A stretch of 64,000 nt of DNA from Cryptomeria japonica (lineage: Eukaryota; Streptophyta; Pinopsida; Cupressales; Cupressaceae): the NCBI RefSeq assembly GCF_030272615.1, contig NC_081409.1:473672573-473736572 (forward strand), read 5' to 3'. Below, one piece after another: positions 1 to 12,567 of this stretch. The notes below the pieces were generated by a model. The model was not told the DNA's origin. It did no database searches and saw only the letters and a list, made by a program, of their open reading frames with translations. Each line of letters opens with the position of its first letter. Within the stretch, counting starts at the first letter, position 1. A program made the position numbers and the translations under genes.

Positions 1-7
1 AGGTTGA

Positions 8-795
8 TAGGACAACAGTGAATTTAAGACTTTGAGCTTAAGCACTCTTTCCAGTCCCAGACAAGCAACAGAGGACTTTGCACCTTTATGGACACTTTGC
101 TTCTTTTTTTATCTATATTATATTATTCTTACTTTTTAGTTTAATTTGTAACAAAGAAATTGTAAGAATTATTTCTTCTCTATATTGTAAATTCTTTCCT
201 GAAAAGAGAGGAAGAGAATAACATCTATCTTGGAAAAAGAAGATAGCATGATGTACTACCCATGTTAGAGTAGGAATTAAAAATTTGTATCTTATTTTAC
301 TAGAATATGGCAGTGAATCACAGGGGGAGCCTTCCATTAATAATTAGGAAATATTTAATCTCATGTTGTTGTGGTTGAAACCATAATTTTGTAAACTCTT
401 CTTGAGCTGACAAAATTGTAGGTTCAACCATAGTAACATGAGATTAAATCTCTCCTAATTATTAAGGGAAGGCTCCCCCTATGATTCACTACTATATTCT
501 AATAAAATAAGATATAAACTTTCAATTCCTATTCTAACATGGGTGGTACATCATCCTATCTTCTTTTTTCAAGATAGATGTTATTCTTTTCCTCTCTTTT
601 CAGGAAAGAATTTACAATATAGAGAAGCAATAATTCTTATAATTTTTTTGTTACAAATTAACTTGGAAATAAAGAACAATATAATATAAATAAGAAAAGA
701 AGCAAAGTGTCCATAAGGGCACAAAGTCCTTTGTTGCTTCTCCGGGACTGGAAAGAGTGCTTAAGCTCAAAATCTTAAATTCACTATTGATCCTT
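8..795. repeat. Long foldback (inverted-repeat) element
   Basis: Two arms of about 390 bp are near-perfect reverse complements around a centre near base 401. The left arm starts by GACAACAGTGAATTTAAGAC and the right arm ends with the matching CTTAAATTCACTATTG near base 790. The match runs through all landmarks in between, such as GGGGGAGCCTTCC at 326-338 against GGAAGGCTCCCCC at 467-479. The central spacer is only about 30-40 bases. No long ORF in it is convincing. It could be a foldback transposon, a MITE-like element or a local inverted duplication. The target duplication cannot be tested because the left edge touches the window start. A transcript would form a very long hairpin and could feed small-RNA production (inference). 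Confidence 0.85.
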
Positions 796-835
796 TATAA
801 ATTATTTTGTAACCCAAAGAGTTAACCAAGAAAAT

Positions 836-1240
836 AAAAATAAAGCTCAAAGTCTTCAAGTTATTGTTTCCTTTTCCAAGATTACACAATCAAGCATAGT
901 CTTCAAAGTAAAACCTTAATATATAAATCAATTATTTTTAACTTGAAAATACCAAAATGAAGCACAAAGTCTTGAAAATGATATTACGATCACTAATTCC
1001 TTATTCTAACAACAATAGTCAAGATATGACACAAAGTTCACAAGTCAACAATTGCCTCTACACTTTAATGATATTCTCTCAACACACCTTTACTTGACTA
1101 AATAAGAATTTACAATGAAAATGACATAAGAACACTCTCACAATATACATAAATGAATCCAACACAAAGTCTGGATGCCAATTCTTTCTTCTTATTTCAT
1201 CAAATTTGCAAAATTACAAGAGGAACACAAAGTTTCACTT
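836..1240. repeat. Series of degenerate CACAAAGTCTT-type motifs
   Basis: A short motif close to ACACAAAGTCTT recurs at irregular spacing, near 843, 958, 1027, 1159 and 1224, and once inside the foldback arm near 718. The rest of 796-1570 is AT-rich, with no ORF I believe. This may be untranslated sequence of the element whose decayed ORF lies to the right. No function is assigned. Confidence 0.35.
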
Positions 1241-1571
1241 TTGCTCTTCACTTCGAACTACTTTTGACATATAAATTAAAGATAATAGATAAAAATTACA
1301 ATGAGAAACCTCATATATATAGGAGAGAGGTGAAACATAAAACTAAGAAAACAACAACTAATTTGTGACCAAGTCAAAGGTAGACTTTGATTTGACTTAG
1401 GACACATGCATTGCCTAAGTGAAAAAACTAAATACAAAATTGACACTTGAGGTGTCAATATCTTATTCAAAAATGCATCTACTATGAAAACTATTAAGTG
1501 TCACCAGACACTCCATTCATATCTTGCTTCATGAATTCCTTGAAATCTTGCAAAGTTACTTTCATCTGCTC

Positions 1572-4500
1572 CTAATTAGGTCCTTTAGTGTGACTTGTGA
1601 TGATCTTGACCTGGGTGATAGAATCTTTGAGGCTCTTGTAGCATTTCTTGTGCTTCTTCAAAAGCAAGGATAGATCATCCAAATTCACTTCAATATCCAC
1701 CATCTTATTAATAGAAGATAATGAGACATCTTTCTTATCAACCTCTTCACCAATTCGTAGACTAAAATCTTTGGTGATGGCATCTTCATGAAGAGGCTTC
1801 TGATTCTTATCAAGGAAAATCCAAGGAAGAGATGAAATCTTTTCGATAATGTAATTTCCTTTATCATTACATTCTTTTTGTGCTTTCCTCAAATCTTAGG
1901 TAAGCACCCCAAGTATGTTTATCTGATGTCCTAGTATTTCCTATTGTTCAATGTATATATCCCTTGATGGTATCACTCCATTATCAACTAGAAAATCCAA
2001 TTGGAAATCCTCTAACTTCAACCAAGAGTCGAAGTCCTTTTCATGCATTTCTAATTCATTTAAAAAGCAATTCAAATTCTTATCAATTTCAACCTTTATC
2101 TACTCCGAGTTGTTGACAAGAGTAACTATTGAATATAGAAGGTGAGTTGCTTGACTCAACAATCTATCCATCCATTCACCCATTGTTCTCCCTTAAGAAT
2201 TTACATGTTCATCTTGTTTAATAACTTACTCATCCACAAAATAAGTCACTGGCTCAATTAGCTCTGATGATTTGGTAATTTTGATCAAATCTTATGTGAG
2301 TTGCTCAGCATGTTTCTTTAACTTATCTTTCTTTACCTTTTCTTCATTGAACATAGCCACAAGATGCTAGAAAGAAGCTTGAGAATCTTCAACTATTCCA
2401 TCATGTGTTTTTTTACCCAAATCAATTCTTTTGATGACATAATCAGTAGGTTGCACTTTATCAAGATCTATATCCGGAGGAGGAATAGCCAGCTCCATGT
2501 ACTTGTTCTTTGGTTCATCTATCTTCAACCTAGATAAAGTTTTATCCTTTTTCTTACCTTTGGGCTTAATAGGCACCAATTTATTTAAATTAAAATCATC
2601 CAGAGATATGGCATGCTTCTTCCTCTTGAGAGTTTTAGACACTAGCCAAGGTGGCAATGACGAATCTTCATCTACTCCAGTAGTCAAAACTTGTGTAGCC
2701 AACTCATGTGACTAAACACTACTAGTAATAATGGGTGGAGAGAAAGTAACAATGGCAGGTGTATTTGAGATGGTAGAAACTTGTGGAGGAATTTGGGTTT
2801 CTAATATAAAAATTTCAAAATCTTCCAACATGGAAGAAGTAACCTCAAACAATTTAGGAAGGAACATGGTATTAAGGTTATCATGAGGTCTATCTAGGGT
2901 TTACCCACTTGTGGAGGTGGAAGGAATAACATGTATTTCAGAAGATTATGAAGGAAATGACATAGTAGAACCCAAAGGAATAGCATCAGTAATGGGGAGT
3001 GAAGTAGTACCCGTGATATCACATGATGCAGGAGGAATACCTTCGTATTTCTCTTGAGACTAGGAAGTACTTAGTATTTTAGGCAATCCCTCCTCATCAA
3101 ATTCTCCTTCCTCTTGTTCCCATTCATTCTCTAGTTCATCTTCTACTTCAAATTCATCATGAACTTGAGTCTCTTGAGTTGAAGACTCACCTTGAGCTTT
3201 ACCCTTTCCAATAGTGAATTTGAATTTAGGACACTTAGGAGTTATGGGATTTTGCCTATTCTTGGTTTTTAATTCAGAAGTCTTCCCCTTAGGGCTTGCA
3301 GCATCATCTTCAAATGACTCACTTTGGAAAGTCTTCATTTGTACACCATGTGGGTTCAACCAAGTAGTGGTATTATTAAGGATCTTTTGAAACCTGGCCA
3401 TTATAGAAGTGTTCTCCTTTTCAGACCATTGTATGAGGGGAAGAGGTAATCTAGCAACTTTGTTTCTTTCATATTCAGGATCAAAGATATCACCATCTTC
3501 TTCAAAATCTTGAGGAACATTAGAAAGATCAAAATTTTCAATTTGTTCTACTATCAAACAATAGAATCCATTCTTCAAACATCTTCTTTTATCCCACAAT
3601 CTACCCACACATCTTCAATGCAATGAATATGGGTATAGATCCTCTTCATCTTATTTTTCATGCCCCTATAGTCAAAAAACTTTTTAGATTTGAAGAATCT
3701 CATAGGCACTCTCCTCATCTCCTCCTCCATGGAACGATCCTTGTAGATGGAATTGATGGAATATCTCCCTATAGTGATGGATAACATGAGACTTGTCTTA
3801 TGAGCTCCAGATTGACGCTCATGGATAGAAATCATTTGGCGATCCATCTCCATAAGAATAATATTATCTAATGGATACCTTGGGAGCATAAATGGTTCTC
3901 TATCAAAAGATCCAATTCTGATATATGTGAAGGTAGGAAATTGAAGGAAAATGCAACCCATATTCACTCACCAACTTCCATGCTTCATCTGACTCTCTTT
4001 GGTTCTAAATATCCCTATCAAATAAACACATGTAATGAGTAAAGAAAGCATCATTTACCCTCCTGAAATGGTGTAAATTCTCTGAGAGAGTTAAATGAGA
4101 TAAATACCTATAAATAGGAACCTAACTCCAGTCACTTATAGTTGAAAGACTGGGAAAATTCCTAATCGAGGCTGTTGCACAGACAAGATAAGAAGTCATA
4201 TAGAATTTCAAGGTGGTAGGCACCTTGGTCAATTGTTCACTTAGAGAATCTACAATTTGCTTGCCCTAGAAGATCTTCTTATTATGCATGATGATATGAA
4301 TGTATTGATACATCCATTTGTGATAAGTATTTGAAGTTGGAAGACCTTTTACTCTGCAGAGAAGAGTAATGAGATTATTGACCTCTTCAATGAATTCATT
4401 GCGGGGAAGAGTTTTTGGCCATCTATAAATTGTAGGCCTAGGTGTTTTTAGCCAATTATCATTCATATTTCTCTTGCATTTCTCAAAATTCTTATCAAAA

Positions 4501-4883
4501 TAAGCCACTATTGATTGCATATCAATATCTACATATTGGTCTATAAGAGAACACTTGAAAAGTGTATCAAAGAAATCATCATCAAGATTGATGAGTGTTT
4601 TCTTCCCATCCACATCTTTCACTAATCTAGTAGTAGGATCATACATGTTGGTTACAGCCAACACAAATTCTGGATTTTGAGCTGACATGGGAATGGCAGC
4701 CACCAGATGAATTTTACTATTTATGGTGGGCTCCATCTTGTAAGATATAGTTGGCTCTCTTACCCTCTTGAAGAACTCATCGAGATCCCCATGGCCAATC
4801 TCGGTGTCCCTAATATTGTCAATATTTGATGTCATGGAAAAAGAAGGAAGCATTGGATGTATTTCTTGCTTCTTCAACTTCAC
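1572..4883 (-). pseudogene. Decayed accessory ORF of element L (about 1,100 codons, unknown family)
   Basis: Open stretches at 4883-4266, 3608-3060, 2702-2367 and 1892-1572 share one minus-strand frame. The stretch 3967-3575 is in another frame, so the ORF has several stops and at least two frameshifts. The N-terminal part looks globular and helical; the fragment from 3967 has FTYIRIGSFDREPFMLPRYP, a repetitive-element type sequence I cannot name with certainty. The middle is charged (a run rich in E/D near 3100-3180, lysine-rich near 2540-2600). The C-terminal third looks helical and charged, compatible with coiled coil. There is no reverse transcriptase, integrase or protease signature. It lies downstream (minus strand) of a palindrome array and a probable PBS, so it is likely the internal ORF of a non-autonomous LTR element. 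The layout parallels the accessory ORF of element A, without obvious residue identity. The function is unknown. Confidence 0.6.
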
Positions 4884-5045
4884 TGATTTTTTGCTTGAAA
4901 AGGGTTCTTAAATTTACAATGGATGTATTTCAACATGAAAAGATCATTTTTTTAAATGATTAACCTTCATAAAAATCTTCATTTGATAGAAAAAGTTCAT
5001 CTATCGATCACAAATTGATCAAAAATCATCAATTTGTATGTGTGT

Positions 5046-6262
5046 GCATTGGGTGCAAATCAGACATATAAGTCCGATTTGCTCTTAAACATGTGTAAAA
5101 TCAAGACCAAGTATGTATTGGACTTAGAAGTCCAAATTGCACTTCATATAAATCAATATCAAAAGGTAATGTATATCGGAGTTACAAATCTGATTTACAT
5201 CATGGAAAAATCTCACAAAGTAGTGCAAATCGGAGTCGTAACTCTGATATACACTAGTTTAATGTAACTAAGTTAAGTGTATATTGGATTTAGAAGTCCG
5301 ATCTACACTTAATATATATGGAAAACCATGGATGAGTGTCAAGCGGGGTTATAACCCTGACTGACACTTCAAAAAGGAAAGCCAAACTAAATCATGTCAG
5401 GTGGGGTTATAACCTCGACCAACACTTAAAATAAAATAAAAAATAGTGTCGGGAAGGGTTGTAAACCCATCTGACACTTAGCAAATAGCTCAAACCAAAA
5501 TCTTGTGGTGGTCCGGTTTGTAACCTTGACCACCATCACTACAAAGATAGTGGTGGGTGTCAGGGATACAGACTCAACCACCACCACTGCAACGAAAGGA
5601 AGAACAAAGGGGTGGGATGGGGATACGATCTTGACCACCACCACATTCATAGACTATGGTGAGGATCGGGGTAATACCCCCACCCAAGAAGTATCACTAT
5701 GAACAATAATGAAAGGTAAAGATGGTAAGGGTGTGTGCCCGCCGCACACCATGATACATGCCATTGTGTGTGACAGACACACAGTCCCATCTCCACCATG
5801 AAACAAAACTTTAAAAATAAGAATCAAGTTGGACTTTCAATCTGATACATATCAAGATAATTCTTGATATGTATCGAGTTTCAAATCTGATCTCTACTAA
5901 TGCAAAAAACTAGGGCATGACAAGATAAAAATCGGAAGCTTAAAGATTTAAGAAATGGATACATACCACGATTTCTATGAATGAAGCTTGAGAAAAATCA
6001 AGATCTTTAATCCACCAAGAAAATGATAATGAAAATTTAGAGCTATAATCAACGAATAATCGGGTAAAGAAACCCAATTCAAAACAAACACTTCAAACAT
6101 TAATTGCAAAATCGTGCATAATAAAGGTGTATATCGGACCTTTGGGTCTGATTTGCACTTGATGGACCAAAAAGGTGTAAGTCAGACCTATAGATACAAT
6201 TTAAATCTAAGATTGATTATCAAGTGAATAATTGGGGTTAAACCCCAATTTACACTTAATGA
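5046..6262. repeat. Array of about 15 imperfect palindromes in the leader of element L
   Basis: About every 50-60 bp there is a 25-36 bp imperfect palindrome. Many have outer arms like GTGT...ACAC and an inner core like GGGTTATAACCC or CGGA...TCCG. Clear units are at 5055-5082, 5118-5135, 5222-5256, 5277-5315, 5336-5369, 5396-5428, 5447-5480, 5508-5540, 5551-5585, 5656-5685, 6127-6157 and 6233-6260. Outer and inner arms change together from unit to unit (for example AGTGTCA/TGACACT, then TGGTGGT/ACCACCA), so the units keep symmetry but not sequence. A longer palindrome sits near 5850-5875. The stretch 5880-6120 has fewer units. No convincing ORF is present. Confidence 0.75.
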
Positions 6263-6528
6263 CCAAAAATTGATGCGAAATCAGAGATAAAAACTTGATT
6301 CTGCAACCAAAACAGGGAAGTTCACTTTTTAAGTTAAGATTTTGAAATTTAAACTCAATGAGGGAATTTCAACATCAAATAACACATATTCAAGGACAAA
6401 TGAGACGACCAAAATGTCTCATTTTCCTGAATTTGAAAGAAAAGAGAACGAATTATGAAAATTTCATAGGGGTTGTTCTTTTTTCACACAAAACGAAAAA
6501 TGAGGACAACAACCTCCACATGCGGAGG

Positions 6529-6545
6529 TCCCCCATGAGTTGCCA
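6529..6545 (-). other. Probable primer-binding site of element L
   Basis: On the minus strand this reads TGGCAACTCATGGGGGA. It starts with the TGG expected for pairing with a tRNA 3' CCA and lies 4 bases from a possible LTR end (TCTACA), the same gap as in element D. The family pattern (TGGC followed by a G-run) resembles the PBS of D and G. The primer tRNA is not identified. Orientation is minus, the same as the ORF at 4883-1572. Confidence 0.5.
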
Positions 6546-6549
6546 AAGT

Positions 6550-7449
6550 TGTAGATAATATCTATCTTTGTGGGTTAATTCTCAAGGCAATGATAGAATC
6601 ATGTCAGAATCATCCCAAAGGAGATTTGGAGTAGTGCAGAGATGATGGAGCGGTCAAAGATGAGGAAAAATCAAAAATCCATTTTTCGGTATATTTTTCT
6701 ATGTTTCAGTATTTTGCATTTTTAGAGGCCTTCAGAGAAAAATTTGGGGTCAAACCTATCATCATTTCCTTAACTCGATAGCCTAAGGCATGGTGTTAAA
6801 GGATTGAAATTAGATCTTTTGGAGATCTTTTTGACGGTGTAAGTGGTTTCCGATTTCAAGCACCGAGGGGAAAGTTATCACCCTGCCAAGTTGGGATCAC
6901 CACATGTCAAAGTGGCACAATTTTAGCAAGTTTGTGGCTCCTTATCCTCTCAAAGGTACATGGGAGTGCCATGTGTCAACACTAAAACATTTTCAAAGGA
7001 GAAAGGAAACGAAGGCTCTAAAATCTCCACCAGCATACTACATGTCCAAAGCATGGGCAAGCAGAAAAGGAAGAAAGGGAAGCTCGTAGAAAAGGCAAAA
7101 AATGCCACTTGTCAGTAGGGTGGAACTCTGGGGTTGTGATCACAAAGGCACGAACACAAACAAAATGGGAAGCCCATGTGATCAAGCAATTGCAACAAAA
7201 AAATGGAATTTACAAGAGGTGTTCATGTCAAGCGCATCAAAGGGAAATAATGAAGCGGGGATCATTACAATCTAGATAGCTGCAATAACCTCCATGATGA
7301 TTGTAGACACGTGGTGAGTATGCAGAAATTTGTCTGGCTACAATCACCACTCTAGATCAAAGATTTTTTCTCTATATAAGCCCGAGCACGCATTGTAAAA
7401 AGGGGGTTCATGTTTTCACCAGTTCTCAGTAGACTTAGAGGTAGAAGCA
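6550..7449 (-). repeat. Possible LTR of element L (outer end uncertain)
   Basis: A block starts with TGTAGATAATATC directly next to the probable PBS. A second copy is not in the window, so the far end cannot be set; AGAAGCA at 7443-7449 would give TG...CA ends. Against a minus orientation, the best TATA-like site (CTCTATATAAGC near 7370) reads on the plus strand. No coding is recognised. The block ends close to the left border of element D. Confidence 0.35.
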
Positions 7450-7481
7450 TTTTTTAATTCTATCATTTAAGCACTAGTTAC

Positions 7482-8642
7482 TATAATACCCTATAAATGG
7501 TCACCTAAACCATGGGCCGCTAATCTCGACAACATCACCAAGGTCCTAACCAAAGGCAATTAAATCAACCTTGAGCACCTAATTAATTAGTGCTTTAATC
7601 ATTAATGTTACATGGCAAATAAATAACTCTATATTAATTAAATATTTATAGAATTAATTAAATCATTCCAAGTAAATCATTTTGATCAATTATTCTATTT
7701 ATTTAATTAAATATCCTAGCATATTTAATTAATAAATAAAAGTCATTTAAATCACAAAAAAAAAGGAATTAATTTACAAAAAGAGATTAATCACAAAAAG
7801 CGGAATTAATCTGTAAAAGAAAAGAATTAAATTGAATTAATCATTTTCTCTAAAATTTCAGAAAAACAATTAAATTGGATTAATCATTTTCTCTAAAATT
7901 AAAACTCAAAGCTTTTCTTGAGGAAAGAGGTTCAGTTTCATTGAAAAGGCTTTTTCTAAATAAAAATCTTGAGCAAATTAAAAAAAATAAAGTGCATGGA
8001 ATCACCTATTTTTATCTCAATTGCATGGAATCAACTAATTTTATCTCCAATACAAACTCTCAATCAAACTATAATTGGAATCTATCTCAAGATTAACTTA
8101 ATCTAATCTCTCAATTATTTCAATTAACCTGGATTGTGCTTTTTCTAGAGGAATCTCAACCGCTCATTGTTAATCAATCTTGACCGTTGGTCTCTCTTTT
8201 GAGTCTCTATAAATTCAGCCTTCATCTCTCATTCAAGACACCCTGGAGATTTATTATTATTGTGCAGCTTTTGCTCTGGAGTCATTGAAAATATTGTGCT
8301 TTGAGATTATTGCATCTTAGTTTAGCTTTTTGCATACTTAGTTTAATTGTTATTGCTTGCATTCATCTAGCTTAATATTCATTCATCTAGCTTAATCTTG
8401 CATAAATTTAGCTTATTCTTGTGCTCATATAGATTAAAACCTTCATCTTGGTGTAGTCTAGTCACTGGTATTGCTTACACAAATCTGAGAGCAAGTCTTT
8501 ACTCGCATATTTTAGAAGGCAATAGGTCGATTTGTTATGGTTTTCATATTCATGATTATATCTGTCTAACCATGCATGCAATGACTTAATTGAAGTGTTG
8601 TGTCTTACAGCTTGCAAAATTTATCCACTTTTCACACATACA
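7482..8642 (+). repeat. 5' LTR of element D
   Basis: About 1,161 bp, beginning TATAATACCC (TG mutated to TA) and ending CACACATACA. It pairs with 40335-41537. Landmarks shared by both copies are GGTCACCTAAACCATGGG near the start, long AT-rich TTAATTAA tracts, and a TATA-like CTCTATAAATT at 8205-8215. Counting two stretches of about 210 bp each, the copies differ at about 4-6 percent of sites. Confidence 0.92.
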
Positions 8643-8646
8643 TTTT

Positions 8647-8663
8647 TGGCACCCATCGTGGGG
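8647..8663 (+). other. Primer-binding site of element D
   Basis: TGGCACCCATCGTGGGG lies 4 bases after the LTR end. The nearly identical TGGCACCCACCGTGGGG stands at 61559-61575 in element G. The start matches a tRNA 3' CCA; the tRNA itself is not identified. Confidence 0.8.
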
Positions 8664-8734
8664 TGAAGACTACAATTTTCAGCCTCACCGATCAGCTTAT
8701 TTTTATTTTTCGGATTTTTTCCGTATAGTTACTG

Positions 8735-10290
8735 CTAAAACTCGTACGAGTTTTCACAAATGCTCGAACAATAGTGTACAAGTCTCGTACGGTCCGTGGT
8801 GAATTATCGTACGGTTGGGTGTAAATTATTGTATGATTTTTTGGTTTATCGTATCAAAACAGATTGCATTTTAGAATTGAATTTTGATGGTACTAATGCT
8901 AACCCTGGCTTGTTTTCTGTCTATCTGAGAGATTTGTTTACAGTCTAACCATTTTTTTGCAAAACGTTTGTCGAAGAACACACCTGTCACGCAAAAACAA
9001 TATGACTATTGATTCATTGTTTTTGCAGGTTGCCTGAGGAGATTCAAGTGAATATCATGTATTCTTTAAATTCAGTTTTAGGCACTTAAATTGCTATCTA
9101 GTTAATGAACAAATATGTCTTTTATGTTTTAAAAAAAATATAAGAGGTAGGAGACTATGCTCTTATCTACACAGACAATCAGAAATCTAGACCCTCGAAG
9201 CTTTTTCTAAGTTTTGAGATTTGTGTACCTTTAGTGCTTCTGTCACAGTGGGAAAAAGTAATCACCCTATGAGAACAACCCAAGTGAGTACAGTTGGACC
9301 TGAGCATTCCAACTCACTATAATAAATAGGACTCTAGTGATTAAAGTCTCAAAGGATGAGATTATTTGAGTTTTCTCTTTGAGATCTCTCATATTGGGCA
9401 CCTTGTAGGGACTCGCAGTCTCAATCACATTTACGTAACTACAGCTTGTTTCGGTACCTTGTCGGGCTATAGGCCTCAATCATGCTTGTGTGACTTCACG
9501 GGGTAATTTTGAATGAAATTCCTTACTAAGAAATTTAAGATAGAAGCTACTTGATCCACCTTTGAAAGGGGGATATTCTTTGTGCAAGAGAGATGGTAAC
9601 TCTCCCAAGATACTTTCCATTTCGTGCCCCCATTAGCATTTGGAGTAGGCTAATCCGGCATTGAGAATCCATTGTGTGAGACTCAGTGATTGTATTCTAA
9701 TTAGCTATGGGTGTGTACTTAAGTCTGCAAGCAAAGGTTTTCTTCTCTAAGCCAACTTCCGTAGGGTTAACATGTTGTATTTGAAGTCATTATACATCTT
9801 ATGTGTTTACTGTGTTTTCATCCTTGAAACTAAAACTAAAATACTGAAACTGGAGAAAACAATTAAAACGTCAAAATAAAAACTCGGTGATCAAAACTTT
9901 GTCTGTGTCAAAAATTAGTCTTTGTCCAATCCTTTGTCATATGAGTATGTTGTTTTGTCATTTGGATACACATCTATTGTTGTACGAGTCTTCTTTTTTG
10001 TCATCTACTTATATAATTGTTGTCGTACGAGTTTGGATTCATCCTATCAGTTTGTCATTTGGTCCTATTAGAATTATCGTTCTGGTCCTTGAGAATTGTC
10101 GTTTGACCTTATAAACATTGTCGTACGAGTAATCATTATCCTCATCAGATTGTCATCTGGAGAACCTTAAACTATTGTGCAAGTATAGGAAGCAACTCGT
10201 ACAATAAACTGCCTGTGTCGTCTGGAACCCACTAAATTGTCATCTAGGTTTGAATACTCTGTCGTATGAATTTTTGATTTTGTTAGTCCA
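8735..10290. repeat. Leader of D with TCGTACGA-type motif clusters
   Basis: The palindromic core TCGTACGA and close variants occur near 8743, 8783, 8809, 9979, 10020, 10118, 10195 and 10260. Between 9950 and 10290 they alternate with TTGTCATTTGG or TTGTCATCTGG. Sequence between the two clusters (8870-9890) and on to 10657 is noncoding as far as I can see. A related cluster stands at 38896-39080, before the antisense ORF of the same element. Confidence 0.6.
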
Positions 10291-10657
10291 GAATTTGTCT
10301 GTTTGCATACTTTTCCAGAACTATCATACTTGCCTAATCGATCTATGGTGAGCGTATATGTGGTCTTTTTCATCTTGAGCATAAACAACCTCAATAGTGT
10401 ACCTCAGTTGTTGTGTTGCACGACTTTGTCGATTATCTCCCAGCTAGTTCAAATCAATCGATTATCAAACTTATCAAATCGCTTATCAAACTTTATCAAC
10501 CTAGGTTGCTTAGATGACGTCTTATATAGGATAGATCATTCCTGAAACCAGACTAGGTCTTAGTCACCTTTCTCAATCACTACATTAAACGCATAACTAG
10601 CTCTGATTTAATCTTGACTTCTGCGTCACATCTAGCTCTTGGTCCCGTCAGTTGTAA

Positions 10658-12394
10658 ATGCATGTTCAAACTAGGATCTCTCCTAAAAATTCTTATGGGA
10701 GTATGAATCCCATTGCTATCTTGGCCCAACAAATTCAAGATCTCAAGAGAGAAATATATGACATTCAAGCCCAACAACAAGATTCAATGACCCCTCTTGA
10801 GATAAAATTTCATGATATCAAGAACACTAGACTTCAAGAAATGCTAAAACAATTACATAAAATGGAATAGAAAGTAATTAAAAATCAAAAGCCAAATCTC
10901 ATACAAGATCACAAGACACCTTCACCAAGACAAAGAGACATATATCCCCTAGATAGACAGTTTACACCTTTGGGACAATCTATTGAGTTGGCTTTGGAAG
11001 AGCTTCTTGAGCATAATCTTATCATATTGCCTAACAAGACCACATGGGGATGTGAAATTTTGAGTAATTATTGTGCATATCATAGGCATAACAAACATAA
11101 GACTTCAATGTGTATGGAATTAAAACATAAAATTCAAGGCCTCCTTGATGATGGTGTTATTGAAATTGAAGATTATAATGATACACCTAAGGAGAAACCA
11201 AATGTCATTTCCAAGCATGATCAAAATTATGAACTTGTGTCTAGCAATGGCTCACATTTTGTCTCCATCTCTTCCATGATGCCTTCATCTCCTAAGGCTT
11301 CTCAACATAAGTCCATATCATATCACTCAAATAATGAACTTAATGATGAAATTTTTCATGTTCACCCTCAAGGGATATCTCAAGGGCCATCTTGTCTAAT
11401 GGTTGAAAAAGATCCTACCTCCCTAGAATCCCATGATGATTCCCTTATACCTTCCCATTTCTTCCAAGATGGTCCCTTTCCATCTCAAGAGAAAAGCATC
11501 CTTCCTAAGCAAGATCATGATGCCTCTTCCACCTTTTCAAATGATCCTATTCAAAATGAAGAGTCAAACACCCTTCCTACTCTATCAAATGGTCCTCTTC
11601 CATGTTAAGATCAAAGTATACCTTCATCTCCTTGTCATAATCCTCCATGTTCACCTCAAGGATCCATCATGCCTACAAAACCCTCTCATGATCCTACAAG
11701 TTAAAATATTTATAAACGCAAAGGGGTAGACCTTCACAAGCAAGGACCCCTCCATGTTAAAGACAATATTAAGGGTCATGGCCTCAGTGACATTCCTCAA
11801 GATTATGGTATCCATATTAAACCAAAATCCAAATACACACCTTCCCTTGCATCTCTTCCATCCATTTTAGGACCCTATATTCCTCCATCCCTTGTGCATG
11901 ATCAATAAAGGTGTACATCTTCATGTACCTTCCATCCATCTAGAAGGACACAAAGGCTCACTAAGAAAAAGAAAGCAAAATCAAAAGCTATATGGATTCC
12001 TAAGGCACTTGTAGAAGCAATGTGTTCCAAGAAACTACAAAATCATGAAAAATCAAAAACCATGTGGATGCCTAAGCGTCTCCTTGAAGCACAACAGTCT
12101 AAAGAAAAATCAAAATCAACAACCAAGATTGGTGTTCCTCCATCCAAACCTTCCAAATCTATTTCTCTATCACCTCTTTTGTCCATTATGGATCCTTATG
12201 TCGCAAAATCACTGGTTTTTCCTCCATCCAAATCTCAAAATCTGAGATCCACTTTTCCTCCATCAATCCACCATCCCTCAAGATGTGTGCCAATGGTGAT
12301 CCCACAAACGTTTCCATTCGCTCATGCACCAAACTTTCAATATCTAATTCATTATCCAACACCTCTTTTTCATCTTCCCACACCCCTTATTTGA
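10658..12394 (+). pseudogene. gag-like ORF of element D (four in-frame stops)
   Basis: One plus frame runs from ATG 10658 to 12394 (579 codons), broken by stops near 10868, 11606, 11702 and 11906. The N-terminus has a short glutamine-rich helical stretch (AQQIQDLKREIYDIQAQQQ). Around codons 135-165 is CAYHRHNKHKTSMC followed by KHKIQGLLDDG. This is the variant CX2HX4HX4C finger plus helix also seen in element C (CQFHRQPGHDTEKC, KGKIQDLIDN). The rest is rich in S, P and K, with repeated basic stretches near 11950-12140. No protease or later pol domain follows. It is a structural-protein relic; it is too short for a full gag domain upstream of the finger, so the N-terminal part may be lost. Confidence 0.7.
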
Positions 12395-12567
12395 TCCTTT
12401 GCATAAGACTTTACCCTAGTTTCATCACCAAATCTAAAAACTAAGGAAATCAACATTGGAGATGTTGGTCATGTACACTTAGTTGAGTCCTTCTTGGAAA
12501 GACATCTTTATGTTGGACCAGTAAACTACCTAGACAAAACTTTCTGACCCTATTAATAACATGCACC

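Noticed and set aside
5046-5700. CRISPR-like look of regularly spaced palindromes
   Set aside because: Units are not identical, spacers are not of constant length and everything around is plant retrotransposon sequence.
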